Shown here piece after piece: positions 1-7,608 of a DNA stretch of 8,098 nucleotides (within the stretch, counting starts at the first letter, position 1; every line of letters starts with the position of its first letter). Both the position numbers and the translations under genes were made by a program. The notes under the pieces are model-generated. The model was not told where the DNA came from and searched no databases. It worked only from the letters and a program-made list of their open reading frames with translations. Source of the stretch: Spirochaetales bacterium (GTDB taxonomy: Bacteria > Spirochaetota > Spirochaetia > Sphaerochaetales > Sphaerochaetaceae); assembly GCA_017962865.1 (NCBI GenBank), contig JAGCUM010000170.1:1-8098 (forward strand). Reading direction: 5' to 3'.

Positions 1-1
1 A

Positions 2-160
2 CATGCTTATGGTCTTAAAGAAAGGATAATTAAATGTCCTGATAGCTGGACCGTTAGCAAGATTCTCAGCTCATCAGATGTTTTTGAGCCATCGTTCGAC
101 GATTCCTCGTGGGCCAAGGATATAGACATCCCGCAGGATTACCAAAGCCTCAGCCGCTGA
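2..160 (+). CDS. 3' end of an unrecognised protein (partial)
   Basis: An open frame enters from the left edge and runs 52 codons to a TGA at 158-160; the other two forward frames hit stops within about 30 bases. The translated tail looks like real protein, with a basic stretch (GLKERIIKCPDSW) followed by an acidic, serine-rich end (DDSSWAKDIDIPQDY) and three tryptophans or aromatic clusters, and it has no low-complexity run. I do not recognise the family. The gene converges on clpB and the two coding ends overlap by 11 bases, so no terminator can sit between them. An open frame of this length could arise by chance, so it may also be a decayed remnant. Confidence 0.5.
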   Translation, partial: HAYGLKERIIKCPDSWTVSKILSSSDVFEPSFDDSSWAKDIDIPQDYQSLSR

Positions 161-2732
161 TTCTCTCGATCTGAAGCTGTCCGTGCGGAGCACTCAGCAA
201 CACCGTATCTCCGTCGCTGAATCTGCCGTGAAGAATCTCCACCTCAAGCGGGTTCTCTACCATAGTCTGGATTGCCCTCTTGATCGGACGAGCTCCGTAA
301 TCCGGATCGAAACCAGCCTCGCTGACCAGATCAACCACGCTATCATCCCACTTCAGATGCAGGCTCCTGTTTGCGAGCCTGTCTGCAAGCTTCTTCAGCT
401 GCAGCGACACGATAGCGGAAATCTGGGCCTTGCCGAGCCGGTTGAAGATGATTATCTCATCGATTCGGTTGATGAACTCCGGCTTGAATGAAGCGCGGAT
501 GACTTCCATCACGGCCTCATGTCCTGTTCTGACATCCGGGGCATCCATCAGCTGACGGCTTCCGAGGTTGCTCGTCATTATGATGATGGTGTTGGTGAAA
601 TCCACCAGCCTTCCCTGCCCGTCCGTGAGCCTTCCGTCATCCAGAATCTGCAGAAGCACATTGAAGACATCGGGATGGGCCTTCTCGATCTCATCGAAGA
701 GAACAACCGAGTAAGGTCTTCGTCTCACGACCTCGGTCAGCTGACCTCCCTCATCATAGCCGACGTATCCCGGTGGCGCTCCGATCAGACGCGAGACACT
801 GAACTTCTCCATGTACTCGGACATATCGATTCTGGTCAGAGCCTTCTCGTCATCGAAGAGCATGGAAGCAAGAACCTTTGCCAGCTCGGTCTTTCCCACG
901 CCCGTGGGGCCGGCAAAAAGGAACGATCCCAGAGGCCTGTGCTCGTCTCCGATTCCGGTCTTGTTACGTCTGATGGCATTGGCCACAGCGGCGATTGCCT
1001 CATCCTGACCGATGACTCTCTCCGACAGGGTCTTCTCCAGATTCAGATACTTCTGCATCTCGGAGCCCTGCATCTTGGCAACGGGAACGCCCGTCCACGA
1101 AGACACGATTCGGGCGATATCATCCTCATCGACTTCCTCGCGAAGCAACTTGTTCTCACCCTGTACGGCCTTGAGCTTCTCGCTATCCTCCTCGATCTCC
1201 TTCTGAAGCTGGGGAATCATGCCGTGCACTATCTCTGCAGCCTTTGCAAAATCACCGTTTCGTTCGGCTATGCTTTCCTGGGTCCGCAGATCTTCAAGTT
1301 TTGCTTTCTTTTCGCGGATACCTTCGATTGCACTTCTCTCGTTCTCCCAGCGCAGATGCATGGAATCGCGGGTGTTCTTCAGATCGGCATACTCGCTGTT
1401 GATCTTCTCCAGACGAGCCTTCGAGGATTCGTCGTCTTCCTTTGACAGAGCCTGCTGCTCGATCTTGAGCTGCATGAGCTTACGTTCGATCTTATCCAGC
1501 TCCTCGGGCTGGCTCTCGATCTCGATCTTCAGCTGGCTTGCAGCCTCATCGATGAGGTCGATGGCCTTGTCCGGCAGGAACCTGTTGGTGATGTATCGGT
1601 TCGAAAGAACCGCAGCTGCAACAAGGGCATCGTCCTTGATACGTACTCCGTGATGGACCTCATAGCGGTCCTTTATTCCACGCAGAATGGAAATGGTGTC
1701 CTCTACCGAAGGTTCGGAGGCAAAAACCGGCTGGAATCTTCTTTCAAGGGCCTTGTCCTTCTCGATGTACTTGCGGTACTCGTCCAGCGTGGTTGCGCCG
1801 ATTGCATGAAGCTCTCCGCGAGCCAGAGCCGGCTTGATGAGGTTGGAGGCATCGGTCGAGCCTTCCGCCGCACCTGCGCCCACGATGGTATGTAGCTCAT
1901 CTATGAAGAGGATTATCCTGCCCTCACTGCGGGTGATCTCGTTGACCACAGCCTTAAGCCGCTCCTCGAACTCCCCGCGGAATTTGGCCCCGGCCACAAG
2001 GGCACCCACATCCAGCGAGAGCAGACTCTTATCCTTCAGTGAATCGGGCACATCCCCTGATACGATCCTCTGTGCAAGACCTTCGACTATTGCGGTCTTT
2101 CCGACACCCGGCTCACCGATGAGAACCGGGTTGTTCTTGGTCTTTCTTGAAAGGACCTGCATCACACGCCTGATTTCCTCGTCACGGCCAATGACGGGGT
2201 CCATCTTGCCCTGTCTTGCGAGGGCGGTCATGTCCCTGCAGTACTTCTGGAGGGCCTGATACTTGCTTTCTGCATCCTGGTCGGTCACACGCTGGCTTCC
2301 GCGGATGCTCTGCAGCGCCTGCATGAGGGCATCCCTGGTAATGCCATAACGTTTGAGAAGACGCCCTATCTGTCCGGCATCGTCCAGAAGAGCCAGAATC
2401 ACATGCTCGGTCGAGACATAATCGTCCTTGAACTTGTCTGCCTCGGCCTGGGCTGCGGTCAGAATCTGATAGAGGCTTGAGGAGATGCCGACATTCATTG
2501 CCGTGCCGTATGCCTTGGGCAATCTGTCGACAAGACCCTTCGTCTCAGTCAGAAGACCCTGGAAATCAACGCCGACCTTGGCGAACAACGGCTCGGCGAT
2601 TCCCTCAGGTTGCTGGAGCATGGCAAGGAAAATATGCTCACACCCTATTTCTGCATTGTTGTACCTGGTGGCAAGATTCTCGGCTCCCTGAAGAGCTTCT
2701 TTCATTTTTATCGTAAATCTGTCAATGTTCAT
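150..2732 (-). CDS. clpB: ATP-dependent disaggregase ClpB (Hsp100)
   Basis: Full-length 860-residue ClpB, the cytoplasmic hexameric AAA+ unfoldase that works with DnaK/DnaJ/GrpE to rescue aggregated proteins after heat or other stress. Domains in order: Clp N-domain repeats (about 1-145); first AAA+ module with Walker A GEPGVGKT (206-213) and Walker B ILFIDE (274-279); a long charged coiled-coil middle domain (about 405-530); second AAA+ module with Walker A GPTGVGKT (608-615), the pore loop GYVGYDEGG (655-663), Walker B VVLFDE (676-681) and sensor-2 GAR (813-815). The long middle domain and the absence of a ClpP-docking loop separate it from ClpA and ClpC. The ATG is preceded by AGAGG six bases upstream, a good ribosome binding site. 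No key residue is missing. It appears to be a single-gene transcript, divergent from the TetR-type gene. Confidence 0.98.
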   Translation of the reverse strand: MNIDRFTIKMKEALQGAENLATRYNNAEIGCEHIFLAMLQQPEGIAEPLFAKVGVDFQGLLTETKGLVDRLPKAYGTAMNVGISSSLYQILTAAQAEADKFKDDYVSTEHVILALLDDAGQIGRLLKRYGITRDALMQALQSIRGSQRVTDQDAESKYQALQKYCRDMTALARQGKMDPVIGRDEEIRRVMQVLSRKTKNNPVLIGEPGVGKTAIVEGLAQRIVSGDVPDSLKDKSLLSLDVGALVAGAKFRGEFEERLKAVVNEITRSEGRIILFIDELHTIVGAGAAEGSTDASNLIKPALARGELHAIGATTLDEYRKYIEKDKALERRFQPVFASEPSVEDTISILRGIKDRYEVHHGVRIKDDALVAAAVLSNRYITNRFLPDKAIDLIDEAASQLKIEIESQPEELDKIERKLMQLKIEQQALSKEDDESSKARLEKINSEYADLKNTRDSMHLRWENERSAIEGIREKKAKLEDLRTQESIAERNGDFAKAAEIVHGMIPQLQKEIEEDSEKLKAVQGENKLLREEVDEDDIARIVSSWTGVPVAKMQGSEMQKYLNLEKTLSERVIGQDEAIAAVANAIRRNKTGIGDEHRPLGSFLFAGPTGVGKTELAKVLASMLFDDEKALTRIDMSEYMEKFSVSRLIGAPPGYVGYDEGGQLTEVVRRRPYSVVLFDEIEKAHPDVFNVLLQILDDGRLTDGQGRLVDFTNTIIIMTSNLGSRQLMDAPDVRTGHEAVMEVIRASFKPEFINRIDEIIIFNRLGKAQISAIVSLQLKKLADRLANRSLHLKWDDSVVDLVSEAGFDPDYGARPIKRAIQTMVENPLEVEILHGRFSDGDTVLLSAPHGQLQIERISG

Positions 2733-2755
2733 CTCTTTCCTCTGAAACTAGTGTC

Positions 2756-2770
2756 TTTCGGGCCCCGAAA
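2756..2770. promoter_or_regulatory. Palindrome in the clpB leader
   Basis: A perfect 7-base inverted repeat, TTTCGGG-C-CCCGAAA, lies 23 bases upstream of the clpB ATG and just before its ribosome binding site. It is GC-rich inside an AT-rich gap. It could be an operator for a heat-shock regulator or a small 5' UTR hairpin. It does not match the HrcA/CIRCE consensus (TTAGCACTC-N9-GAGTGCTAA). Confidence 0.5.
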
Positions 2771-2798
2771 AGCCCTGTTTTACACTTTTCACGACACT

Positions 2799-2827
2799 AA
2801 AATACAAAAAGGAAATGTAATCGGCAA
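2799..2827 (-). promoter_or_regulatory. Candidate clpB promoter
   Basis: Read on the minus strand: TTGCCG (2827-2822), a 17-base spacer, TATTTT (2804-2799), each box 4/6 to the sigma-70 consensus. It would give a leader of about 60 bases containing the palindrome at 2756-2770. A second option is TTGTAT (2807-2802), 17 bases, TGTAAA (2784-2779), with a slightly poorer match. I saw no clear heat-shock sigma-32-type element. Confidence 0.3.
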
Positions 2828-2843
2828 CAGTAACAATCAAACC

Positions 2844-2872
2844 TTTACGATTTCGACATTTAGACGTATAAT
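2844..2872 (+). promoter_or_regulatory. Promoter of the TetR-DAC operon
   Basis: TTTACG (2844-2849, 4/6) is followed by a 17-base spacer and a perfect TATAAT (2867-2872). The -10 box ends six bases before the GTG start at 2879, so transcription would begin at or within a base or two of the start codon. That predicts a leaderless or nearly leaderless mRNA. Confidence 0.65.
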
Positions 2873-2875
2873 GTC
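2855..2875. promoter_or_regulatory. Candidate TetR operator over the -10 box
   Basis: Inverted repeat GACATT (2855-2860) and AATGTC (2870-2875) with a 9-base spacer, 21 bases in all. It straddles the -10 box of the promoter at 2844-2872, where an autorepressor of the TetR family would be expected to block RNA polymerase. The arms are only 6 bp, so the match to function rests on position. Confidence 0.45.
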
Positions 2876-2878
2876 AAC

Positions 2879-3454
2879 GTGCCAAAAAAGATAGACCACG
2901 AACAGCGCAAAGTCGAAATCATGTCCGCCGCCCTTGAGGTATACGCACAGGAAGGCAAAAATGCCAACCTCAGTCTCATTGCGGCCAAGTGCGGTCTTTC
3001 ACGCACAACGGTCTACCAGTACTTCAAGGACGAGTCCCAACTCTACCAGTATGCGGTCAAGTACACCACCGATCTTGCCTTCTCCCAGTACACATCCGAG
3101 AAATGGGAAGAGATAACGGATCCGGTAGAGAAAATCTCACGCATCTCCGACGATATCCTCAACAAGGCCGATACCTACGAGAAGCAGGTGAGCAACTTTC
3201 TGAGGATGATAGACAAGTTCGAAGACCTCCAGGATACGGTTGCCCGCAGGACCGCCAAGTTGAATCTTTATTTCGCAAGACTCATACGTCAGGCCATCAA
3301 AGAGAATCGGATGAAGAAATGCAGCGCCCAGGATGTTGCCGACAAACTGACAATAATGCTGGAAACATACCTCTTCCAGATGGTTCTCTTCCCGCAGAAC
3401 AGGTCCAAGATACGGGAAATCATCCATGACCTTATCCAGGTCAACGTAATCTGA
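2879..3454 (+). CDS. TetR/AcrR-family transcriptional regulator
   Basis: 191 residues, typical TetR length. The N-terminal DNA-binding domain spans about residues 10-60: helix 1 around KVEIMSAALEVYAQEG, then the helix-turn-helix LSLIAAKCGLSRTTVYQYF with the usual TVYxYF recognition helix, then the KDESQLYQYAV connector. The remainder (about 65-191) is the all-helical ligand and dimerisation domain, which is too variable to name a ligand. The start is GTG: it is the only plausible initiator after the in-frame TAG at 2861, and the next Met (residue 15) would cut helix 1. No Shine-Dalgarno precedes it, and a perfect -10 box ends six bases upstream, suggesting leaderless translation. It lies 19 bases before the DAC-domain gene on the same strand, so it probably controls its own operon. 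Ligand and further targets are unknown. Confidence 0.92.
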   Translation: MPKKIDHEQRKVEIMSAALEVYAQEGKNANLSLIAAKCGLSRTTVYQYFKDESQLYQYAVKYTTDLAFSQYTSEKWEEITDPVEKISRISDDILNKADTYEKQVSNFLRMIDKFEDLQDTVARRTAKLNLYFARLIRQAIKENRMKKCSAQDVADKLTIMLETYLFQMVLFPQNRSKIREIIHDLIQVNVI

Positions 3455-3473
3455 TCCCGACAGGAATTGAATT

Positions 3474-4583
3474 ATGGATGAAATCCGCAATTTCATAACC
3501 ACCTTCAGCGAGCTCTATGATCAGGCAGGCTATGCAAAGGAAGAGGAACAGCAGCTTCCTCCCAAAGAAATCATGTATGAGGTCTGCTCAACACTTCTCA
3601 ATGCAGGCTGCATCCGCGAAGAAGGTCTTTTTTCTTCCTTCAGGGTGTGTTTTCTCGGGCAGAAATCGGACATCCTCGATGCCTATCTGTATTCCCACCG
3701 TCTCAAGCTCGAGAAGCCTGTCCCGTTCACTGTAACCGGCCTTCGCAAGCTGGTTCCGGCCATAAACCCGTCCATGAGCTATCTTGCCCTCGACATTTCA
3801 TCCCTGCCGTACATGATCACCGATATAATCGCCTCCTTCTCCAGCTGGGAGAAAGTACGTACCGGCGAGCTTTCCTCAGGCTCCGCGATGCCGCTTATTC
3901 CCAACTTCCTCTGCAAGGGTCCCGGAGAAATCGATGCCTGTATCGGTGAGCGCGTTATCGTGAGCTACTCATTCGGAAAGACCCAGATTTCCCGTTCCGA
4001 TGTATTCGTTTCTTCAATCGTGGCGGATGCCCTGAGGTCCGGCTCCGACGTAGATGAAAAGGAAAGGCTTCAGTTCCTCTCCCGTGTTCTCTGGAAGGTA
4101 TCCCATTACAGACAAGGGGGTGCTCTGCTCATACTGCCGGTCGGTTTCGACGAATCGAAATATCTGGATATCAAATACCGGATCAACAGCAGATTCATCT
4201 TCAATGAAGAAAAGAGCCTTGTGGATATGTCGAAAACCGCCAGAGACAAAGAATTGGTCTCCTATTCGGATTTCGTTGCCAAACTCACTACCGTTGACGG
4301 AGCTGTCGTTCTGGACAAAAACCTGAACCTCTACGGTTTCGGCGCAGAGATTCTCACCGACAGAATGGAACGCCGGACACCGAAGATGCGCTTCCTCAAA
4401 ACGGACGACACAGAGGATCCCTCAAAGAGATTCGATGATAACGGAACAAGGCACAGATCCGGCTACAGGCTGTGCAATTGCATAGAAAACTCGGTGGCCG
4501 TCATCTGCTCCCAGGACGGAACCATCCGTGCATGTACCAAGCAGGACGGAGCAGTCGTCGTCTACAGCAATATCGTAGTCTGA
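3474..4583 (+). CDS. DAC-domain protein, putative diadenylate cyclase with N-terminal sensor-like region
   Basis: 369 residues, soluble, no signal peptide or membrane segment. The C-terminal part (about 205-369) matches the diadenylate cyclase fold of DisA and CdaA: an opening GGALLILPV strand (215-223), the DGA motif (275-277) followed by the GFGAEI strand (288-293), and GTRHRS (324-329), then strands around ENSVAVICSQDG (338-349). DGA and RHR are the residues known to bind and condense two ATP into cyclic di-AMP, so an active enzyme is plausible. DGA and RHR lie about 51 residues apart, more than in DisA (about 33), implying an insertion. The first 200 residues match no DisA or CdaA architecture I know; they resemble the sensor-type N-terminal regions (DACNV class) attached to DAC domains in various bacteria, but I recall that family only loosely. 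AGGA at 3462-3465 is a good ribosome binding site eight bases before the ATG. It follows the TetR gene by 19 bases. Activity is inferred. Confidence 0.8.
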   Translation: MDEIRNFITTFSELYDQAGYAKEEEQQLPPKEIMYEVCSTLLNAGCIREEGLFSSFRVCFLGQKSDILDAYLYSHRLKLEKPVPFTVTGLRKLVPAINPSMSYLALDISSLPYMITDIIASFSSWEKVRTGELSSGSAMPLIPNFLCKGPGEIDACIGERVIVSYSFGKTQISRSDVFVSSIVADALRSGSDVDEKERLQFLSRVLWKVSHYRQGGALLILPVGFDESKYLDIKYRINSRFIFNEEKSLVDMSKTARDKELVSYSDFVAKLTTVDGAVVLDKNLNLYGFGAEILTDRMERRTPKMRFLKTDDTEDPSKRFDDNGTRHRSGYRLCNCIENSVAVICSQDGTIRACTKQDGAVVVYSNIVV

Positions 4584-4596
4584 GCTTCGGGGCTCC

Positions 4597-5829
4597 TCAG
4601 GCCTGATCATCCCCTTCTTCAATCAGGGGAATATCTTCGACATCCGATTCGACAGCCTCCACCTCGCGGAGTTTCCTGCCCATAGCACGATGGCGGGTGA
4701 ATACGTTCTCGATTTCCGTTGTCGCATACTGAAGCTTCTTCTTGACTGCCTCGAGGACGCTGCCGAACTTGCCGTATTCCGTCTTCACCTCACCGAGAAC
4801 ACGCCAGACTTCGGAACTCTTCTTCTCTATTGCAAGGGTCCTGAATCCCATCTGGAGACTATTGAGAAGGCTTGCAAGCGTTGCGGGACCGGAGATCATC
4901 ACATGGAACTCGTGCTGAATGCGCTCCTGAAGACCGGGGATGGAAAGAATCTCGGCATAGAGGCCCTCAATCGGCAGAAAGAGAATCGCAAAGTCCGTTG
5001 TGTACGGAACGTCGATGTACTTCTCCCTGATATCCTTGGCCTCGTCGAGAATCCTTCTCTCAAGGGCTTTGCGCAGAGTCTTCACCTGCTCCACATCGCT
5101 GTTCTGGGTTGCATCGCAGAGTTTCTCATAATCTTCACGCGGGAACTTCGAATCTATGGGCAGAAGAACATGCTCGCCTTCGGAGGCACCGGGAAGCCTG
5201 ACTGCGAATTCCACGGGATCCCTGCCGGTGCGCTTTGTGACCACATTCTTGAGATACTGCTCGGGAAGCAGGATCTCCTGCAATATGCGCTCGGCCTGAA
5301 GCTCTCCCCACATTCCGCGGGCCTTTACGTTGGTCAGGACTTTCTCGAGGTTCCCGACACCCTGGGCAAGGGTCTGCATCTCACCGAGTTGCTTATACAC
5401 GCTCTCAAGCTGATCCCCGACCTGCTTGAACGATGATGACAGCCTGCTCTCAAGAGTGCTCTGGAGCTTTTCCTCGACTGTCTGACGCAGCTGTTCCAGA
5501 CGTTTCTCATTGTCCGCACGGATTTCGGAAAGCTTGCCTTCGACCGTCTTGGTAAGCTTGTCGTTGTCCGAGGAAAACTGTTCAAGACGCTTATCCACGA
5601 GAGTGTTCAGCTGTGAACTGCGGGTATCCATCCCGTCAAGTCTGGTGCTCGTGACCGTCTGGGCCTGCTCTACCCTTCTCAGAGCCTCCGAGAGGGAATC
5701 CATATCCCTTGCAAGCTCGGAAAGCTGAGCTTTCTGCTCGGAATCATCACCCCGTTTGGAGAGCTTCAGCAGAACGAGAACCAGAAGTACGACAACAATC
5801 AGACCCAAGCCAAGAAAGACATACTGCAT
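4597..5829 (-). CDS. rmuC: DNA recombination protein RmuC
   Basis: 410 residues, normal for RmuC. An N-terminal membrane anchor (about residues 3-22, LGLIVVVLLVLVLL) is followed by a long charged coiled coil (about 30-150) and the RmuC domain (about 155-375) with hallmark motifs RGMWGE (171-176), DSKFP (226-230) and FLPIEGLY (284-291). The tail (390-410) is acidic. RmuC is linked to limiting inversions between short inverted repeats and has a predicted nuclease-like (PD-(D/E)XK-related) core; its biochemical activity is still poorly defined. The gene is convergent with the DAC gene (13 bases between stops) and divergent from the MATE gene. The ribosome binding site is weak (GGTAA nine bases before the ATG). 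It appears intact. Confidence 0.95.
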   Translation of the reverse strand: MQYVFLGLGLIVVVLLVLVLLKLSKRGDDSEQKAQLSELARDMDSLSEALRRVEQAQTVTSTRLDGMDTRSSQLNTLVDKRLEQFSSDNDKLTKTVEGKLSEIRADNEKRLEQLRQTVEEKLQSTLESRLSSSFKQVGDQLESVYKQLGEMQTLAQGVGNLEKVLTNVKARGMWGELQAERILQEILLPEQYLKNVVTKRTGRDPVEFAVRLPGASEGEHVLLPIDSKFPREDYEKLCDATQNSDVEQVKTLRKALERRILDEAKDIREKYIDVPYTTDFAILFLPIEGLYAEILSIPGLQERIQHEFHVMISGPATLASLLNSLQMGFRTLAIEKKSSEVWRVLGEVKTEYGKFGSVLEAVKKKLQYATTEIENVFTRHRAMGRKLREVEAVESDVEDIPLIEEGDDQA

Positions 5830-5886
5830 AACTACAACTTACCATTTTTCCAGTCAAAAAACGAGACGTGGAACTCCTTGTTTTGA

Positions 5887-5915
5887 AACATATCACCTGA
5901 TAGGTGGCCATTCAA
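5887..5915 (-). promoter_or_regulatory. Candidate rmuC promoter
   Basis: Minus strand: TTGAAT (5915-5910, 4/6), a spacer of exactly 17 bases, TATGTT (5892-5887, 4/6). It would start RNA near 5880, leaving a leader of about 50 bases. The spacer contains the inverted repeat at 5894-5906, a natural place for a regulator. Confidence 0.35.
5891..5906. promoter_or_regulatory. Overlapping palindromes in the rmuC/MATE divergent region
   Basis: Two palindromes overlap: TATCA-CC-TGATA (5891-5902) and CACCT-GAT-AGGTG (5894-5906). They sit in the 141-bp gap between divergent genes and within the spacer of the candidate rmuC promoter. This suggests an operator for one or both genes. The arms are only 5 bp. 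Confidence 0.35.
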
Positions 5916-5935
5916 TCACATTATGGCTTCAGATG

Positions 5936-5964
5936 TTCCCAAACCCCTGTTCTTGTGAGATACT
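5936..5964 (+). promoter_or_regulatory. Candidate promoter of the MATE gene
   Basis: TTCCCA (5936-5941, 4/6), a 17-base spacer, then GATACT (5959-5964, 4/6) preceded by an extended -10 TG (5956-5957). As at the TetR gene, the -10 box ends six bases before a GTG start, so the transcript would begin at the start codon. It is weaker than the promoter at 2844-2872. Confidence 0.35.
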
Positions 5965-5970
5965 TGCTGC

Positions 5971-7317
5971 GTGAGCAGTACAACAAGCACGCTTGACTTC
6001 ACGCAGGGTAGCCTTGGAAAGAACATCCTGAAATTCTCTTTTCCCCTTTTTCTGGGGAACCTCTTCCAGCAGCTTTACAATGCAGCCGACTCGCTCATCG
6101 TAGGCAATACCTTGGGTTCCCAGGCTCTGGCAAGCGTAGCATCCTCCGGAAGCCTGATCTTCATGATGGTCGGCTTTTTCAACGGTCTGGCAATCGGAGC
6201 AGGAGTCGTCATCTCCAAATACTTCGGGGCAAGAAACCATGAAAGGCTCCGCAAGGCCATCCATACGGATCTGGCTTTCGGCCTTGTGGCAGGACTGTTT
6301 CTGACGGTCTTCGGGGTATTGCTGACACCCGTGATTCTAGGCTGGATGCGCACCCCCGCCGATATCATGCCGGGGTCTATCACCTACTTCAGGATCTACT
6401 CCTTCGGAATCCTGTTCTGCGTCATGTACAACATCACCATGGGAATCATGAACGCAACAGGCGATTCCCGGCATCCGCTGATCTACCTCATGATCTCATC
6501 TGCAACCAACGTCGTGCTGGATCTGTTCTTCATCAAGGTCCTTCACTGGGGCGTCGGAGGAGCTGCCGCTGCTACCACAATCGGACAGGCTCTGTCGTTC
6601 GTGCTCTGCATGATCCGCCTGACCAGGACAAATGAGGTTTACAAGGTCAATATCAGGGAAATCAGGTTCGACATCCCTCTTCTGAAGGAAATCGTGCGCT
6701 ACGGACTTCCCAGCGGCATACAGAACTCCGTCATAGCCATTGCCAATGTCTTCGTGCAGTCGAACTACAACACCTTCTCCTCCACTGCAGTTGCAGGCAT
6801 CGGAGCATACATGAAGATTGAAGGCTTTGCTTTCATCCCCATCAACGCCTTTGTCGCGGCAATCACGACCTGCATCGGACAGAATCTGGGAGCCGGAGAA
6901 CATGAAAGAGCACAGCAGGGAGCACGATTCGGGATAATCGTATGTATGGTCCTGGCCGAGAGCATAGGTCTGATTGAGTTTGCATTTGCGAGACATCTGA
7001 TAGGCCTTTTCAACAGCGATCCGGAAGTCATCGCCTACGGCGTCAGGCAGATACATGTGGAGTCGCTTTTCTACTGCCTTCTGGCCCTGTCGCATTCCAT
7101 TGCAGGAGTCATGAGAGGTGCCGGCAAAGCCAAGGTCCCCATGTTCGTGATGCTTGGTGTGTGGTGCATATTCAGAGTCCTTTACATTTCCGTCGCAATG
7201 TCCATCTCCCACACGGTCGAGCTTGTATTCGCGGCCTACCCCATTACCTGGACCATTTCTTCCATAATCTTCCTGATCTACATGCTCAGATCCGACTGGG
7301 TCCACGGTCTCGAGTGA
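5971..7317 (+). CDS. MATE-family multidrug/cation antiporter
   Basis: 448 residues, normal length for a MATE exporter, with about twelve hydrophobic segments arranged as two six-helix halves. The N-terminus GSLGKNILKFSFPLFLGN (13-30) followed by LFQQLYNAADSLIVGNTLG (31-49) is the classic family opening, including the conserved Asn and Asp of helix 1. The second half repeats it at IVRYGLPSGIQNSV and later QNLGAGEHERA. Such proteins expel drugs or metabolites in exchange for Na+ or H+ across the inner membrane; the substrate cannot be read here. It looks closest to the MepA/DinF-like branch. The start is GTG: an in-frame TGA at 5956-5958 lies just upstream and no ATG occurs before helix 1. There is no clear Shine-Dalgarno. 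No intrinsic terminator follows the stop closely. Confidence 0.93.
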   Translation: MSSTTSTLDFTQGSLGKNILKFSFPLFLGNLFQQLYNAADSLIVGNTLGSQALASVASSGSLIFMMVGFFNGLAIGAGVVISKYFGARNHERLRKAIHTDLAFGLVAGLFLTVFGVLLTPVILGWMRTPADIMPGSITYFRIYSFGILFCVMYNITMGIMNATGDSRHPLIYLMISSATNVVLDLFFIKVLHWGVGGAAAATTIGQALSFVLCMIRLTRTNEVYKVNIREIRFDIPLLKEIVRYGLPSGIQNSVIAIANVFVQSNYNTFSSTAVAGIGAYMKIEGFAFIPINAFVAAITTCIGQNLGAGEHERAQQGARFGIIVCMVLAESIGLIEFAFARHLIGLFNSDPEVIAYGVRQIHVESLFYCLLALSHSIAGVMRGAGKAKVPMFVMLGVWCIFRVLYISVAMSISHTVELVFAAYPITWTISSIIFLIYMLRSDWVHGLE

Positions 7318-7372
7318 AAAAAGGAAAAGCAATCCAGCACGTGTCATCCAAACTCAGGGTGACCCACCGCAG

Positions 7373-7569
7373 TTTCTACCAAATTCAAACTTCTCCCGAT
7401 ATTTGTAGAATCTTTTTCTACAATTCAGGCCGATACCATTCATTCCGGTAGAATATTCCTGCTTCCGCCGATGTTGTTTTCTACAAAATCACCCAAAACA
7501 CCCAATCCTGTAGAAACCACATCACTTTTTTTCTACCAGTTTCCACCTTTCCTTCTGTTTTTGTAGAAA
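7373..7569. repeat. Array A: four inverted-repeat units with TTTCTAC/GTAGAAA arms
   Basis: A 7-base motif occurs eight times in strictly alternating orientation: TTTCTAC at 7373, 7415, 7478, 7530 and GTAGAA(A/T) at 7405, 7448, 7510, 7563. Paired in order they form four units, 7373-7411, 7415-7454, 7478-7516 and 7530-7569, of 39, 40, 39 and 40 bp. The interiors are 25, 26, 25 and 26 bases, differ in sequence and are mostly C/T/A. The gaps between units are 3, 23 and 13 bases. Around the first gap the arms also make a perfect 8-bp hairpin (7403-7410 with 7416-7423). ATTCCTGCTT(T)CC follows unit 2 (7455-7466) and nearly follows unit 4 (7577-7589), so units 1-2 and 3-4 may be a duplicated pair. 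Function unknown. Confidence 0.75.
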
Positions 7570-7608
7570 ACAACCCATTCCTGCTTTCCAAATCGGTATC
7601 TGAAGAGC

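Noticed and set aside
519..1445. Long open frame on the + strand inside clpB (308 codons)
   Set aside because: It is antisense to an unmistakable full-length ClpB, has no recognisable domain, and antisense frames of this size are common opposite genes with C/G-rich third positions.
2610..2894. + strand frame spanning the clpB start and the divergent region
   Set aside because: It overlaps clpB antisense and then the AT-rich promoter region; the protein has no recognisable feature.
4582..4595. Bidirectional terminator between the DAC gene and rmuC
   Set aside because: GAGC-N6-GCTC is only a 4-bp stem with no T run on either side.
6496..7347. Long minus-strand open frame (283 codons) opposite the MATE gene
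   Set aside because: Composition is His/Asp/Cys-rich without domain signals, as expected from the antisense of a hydrophobic membrane protein.
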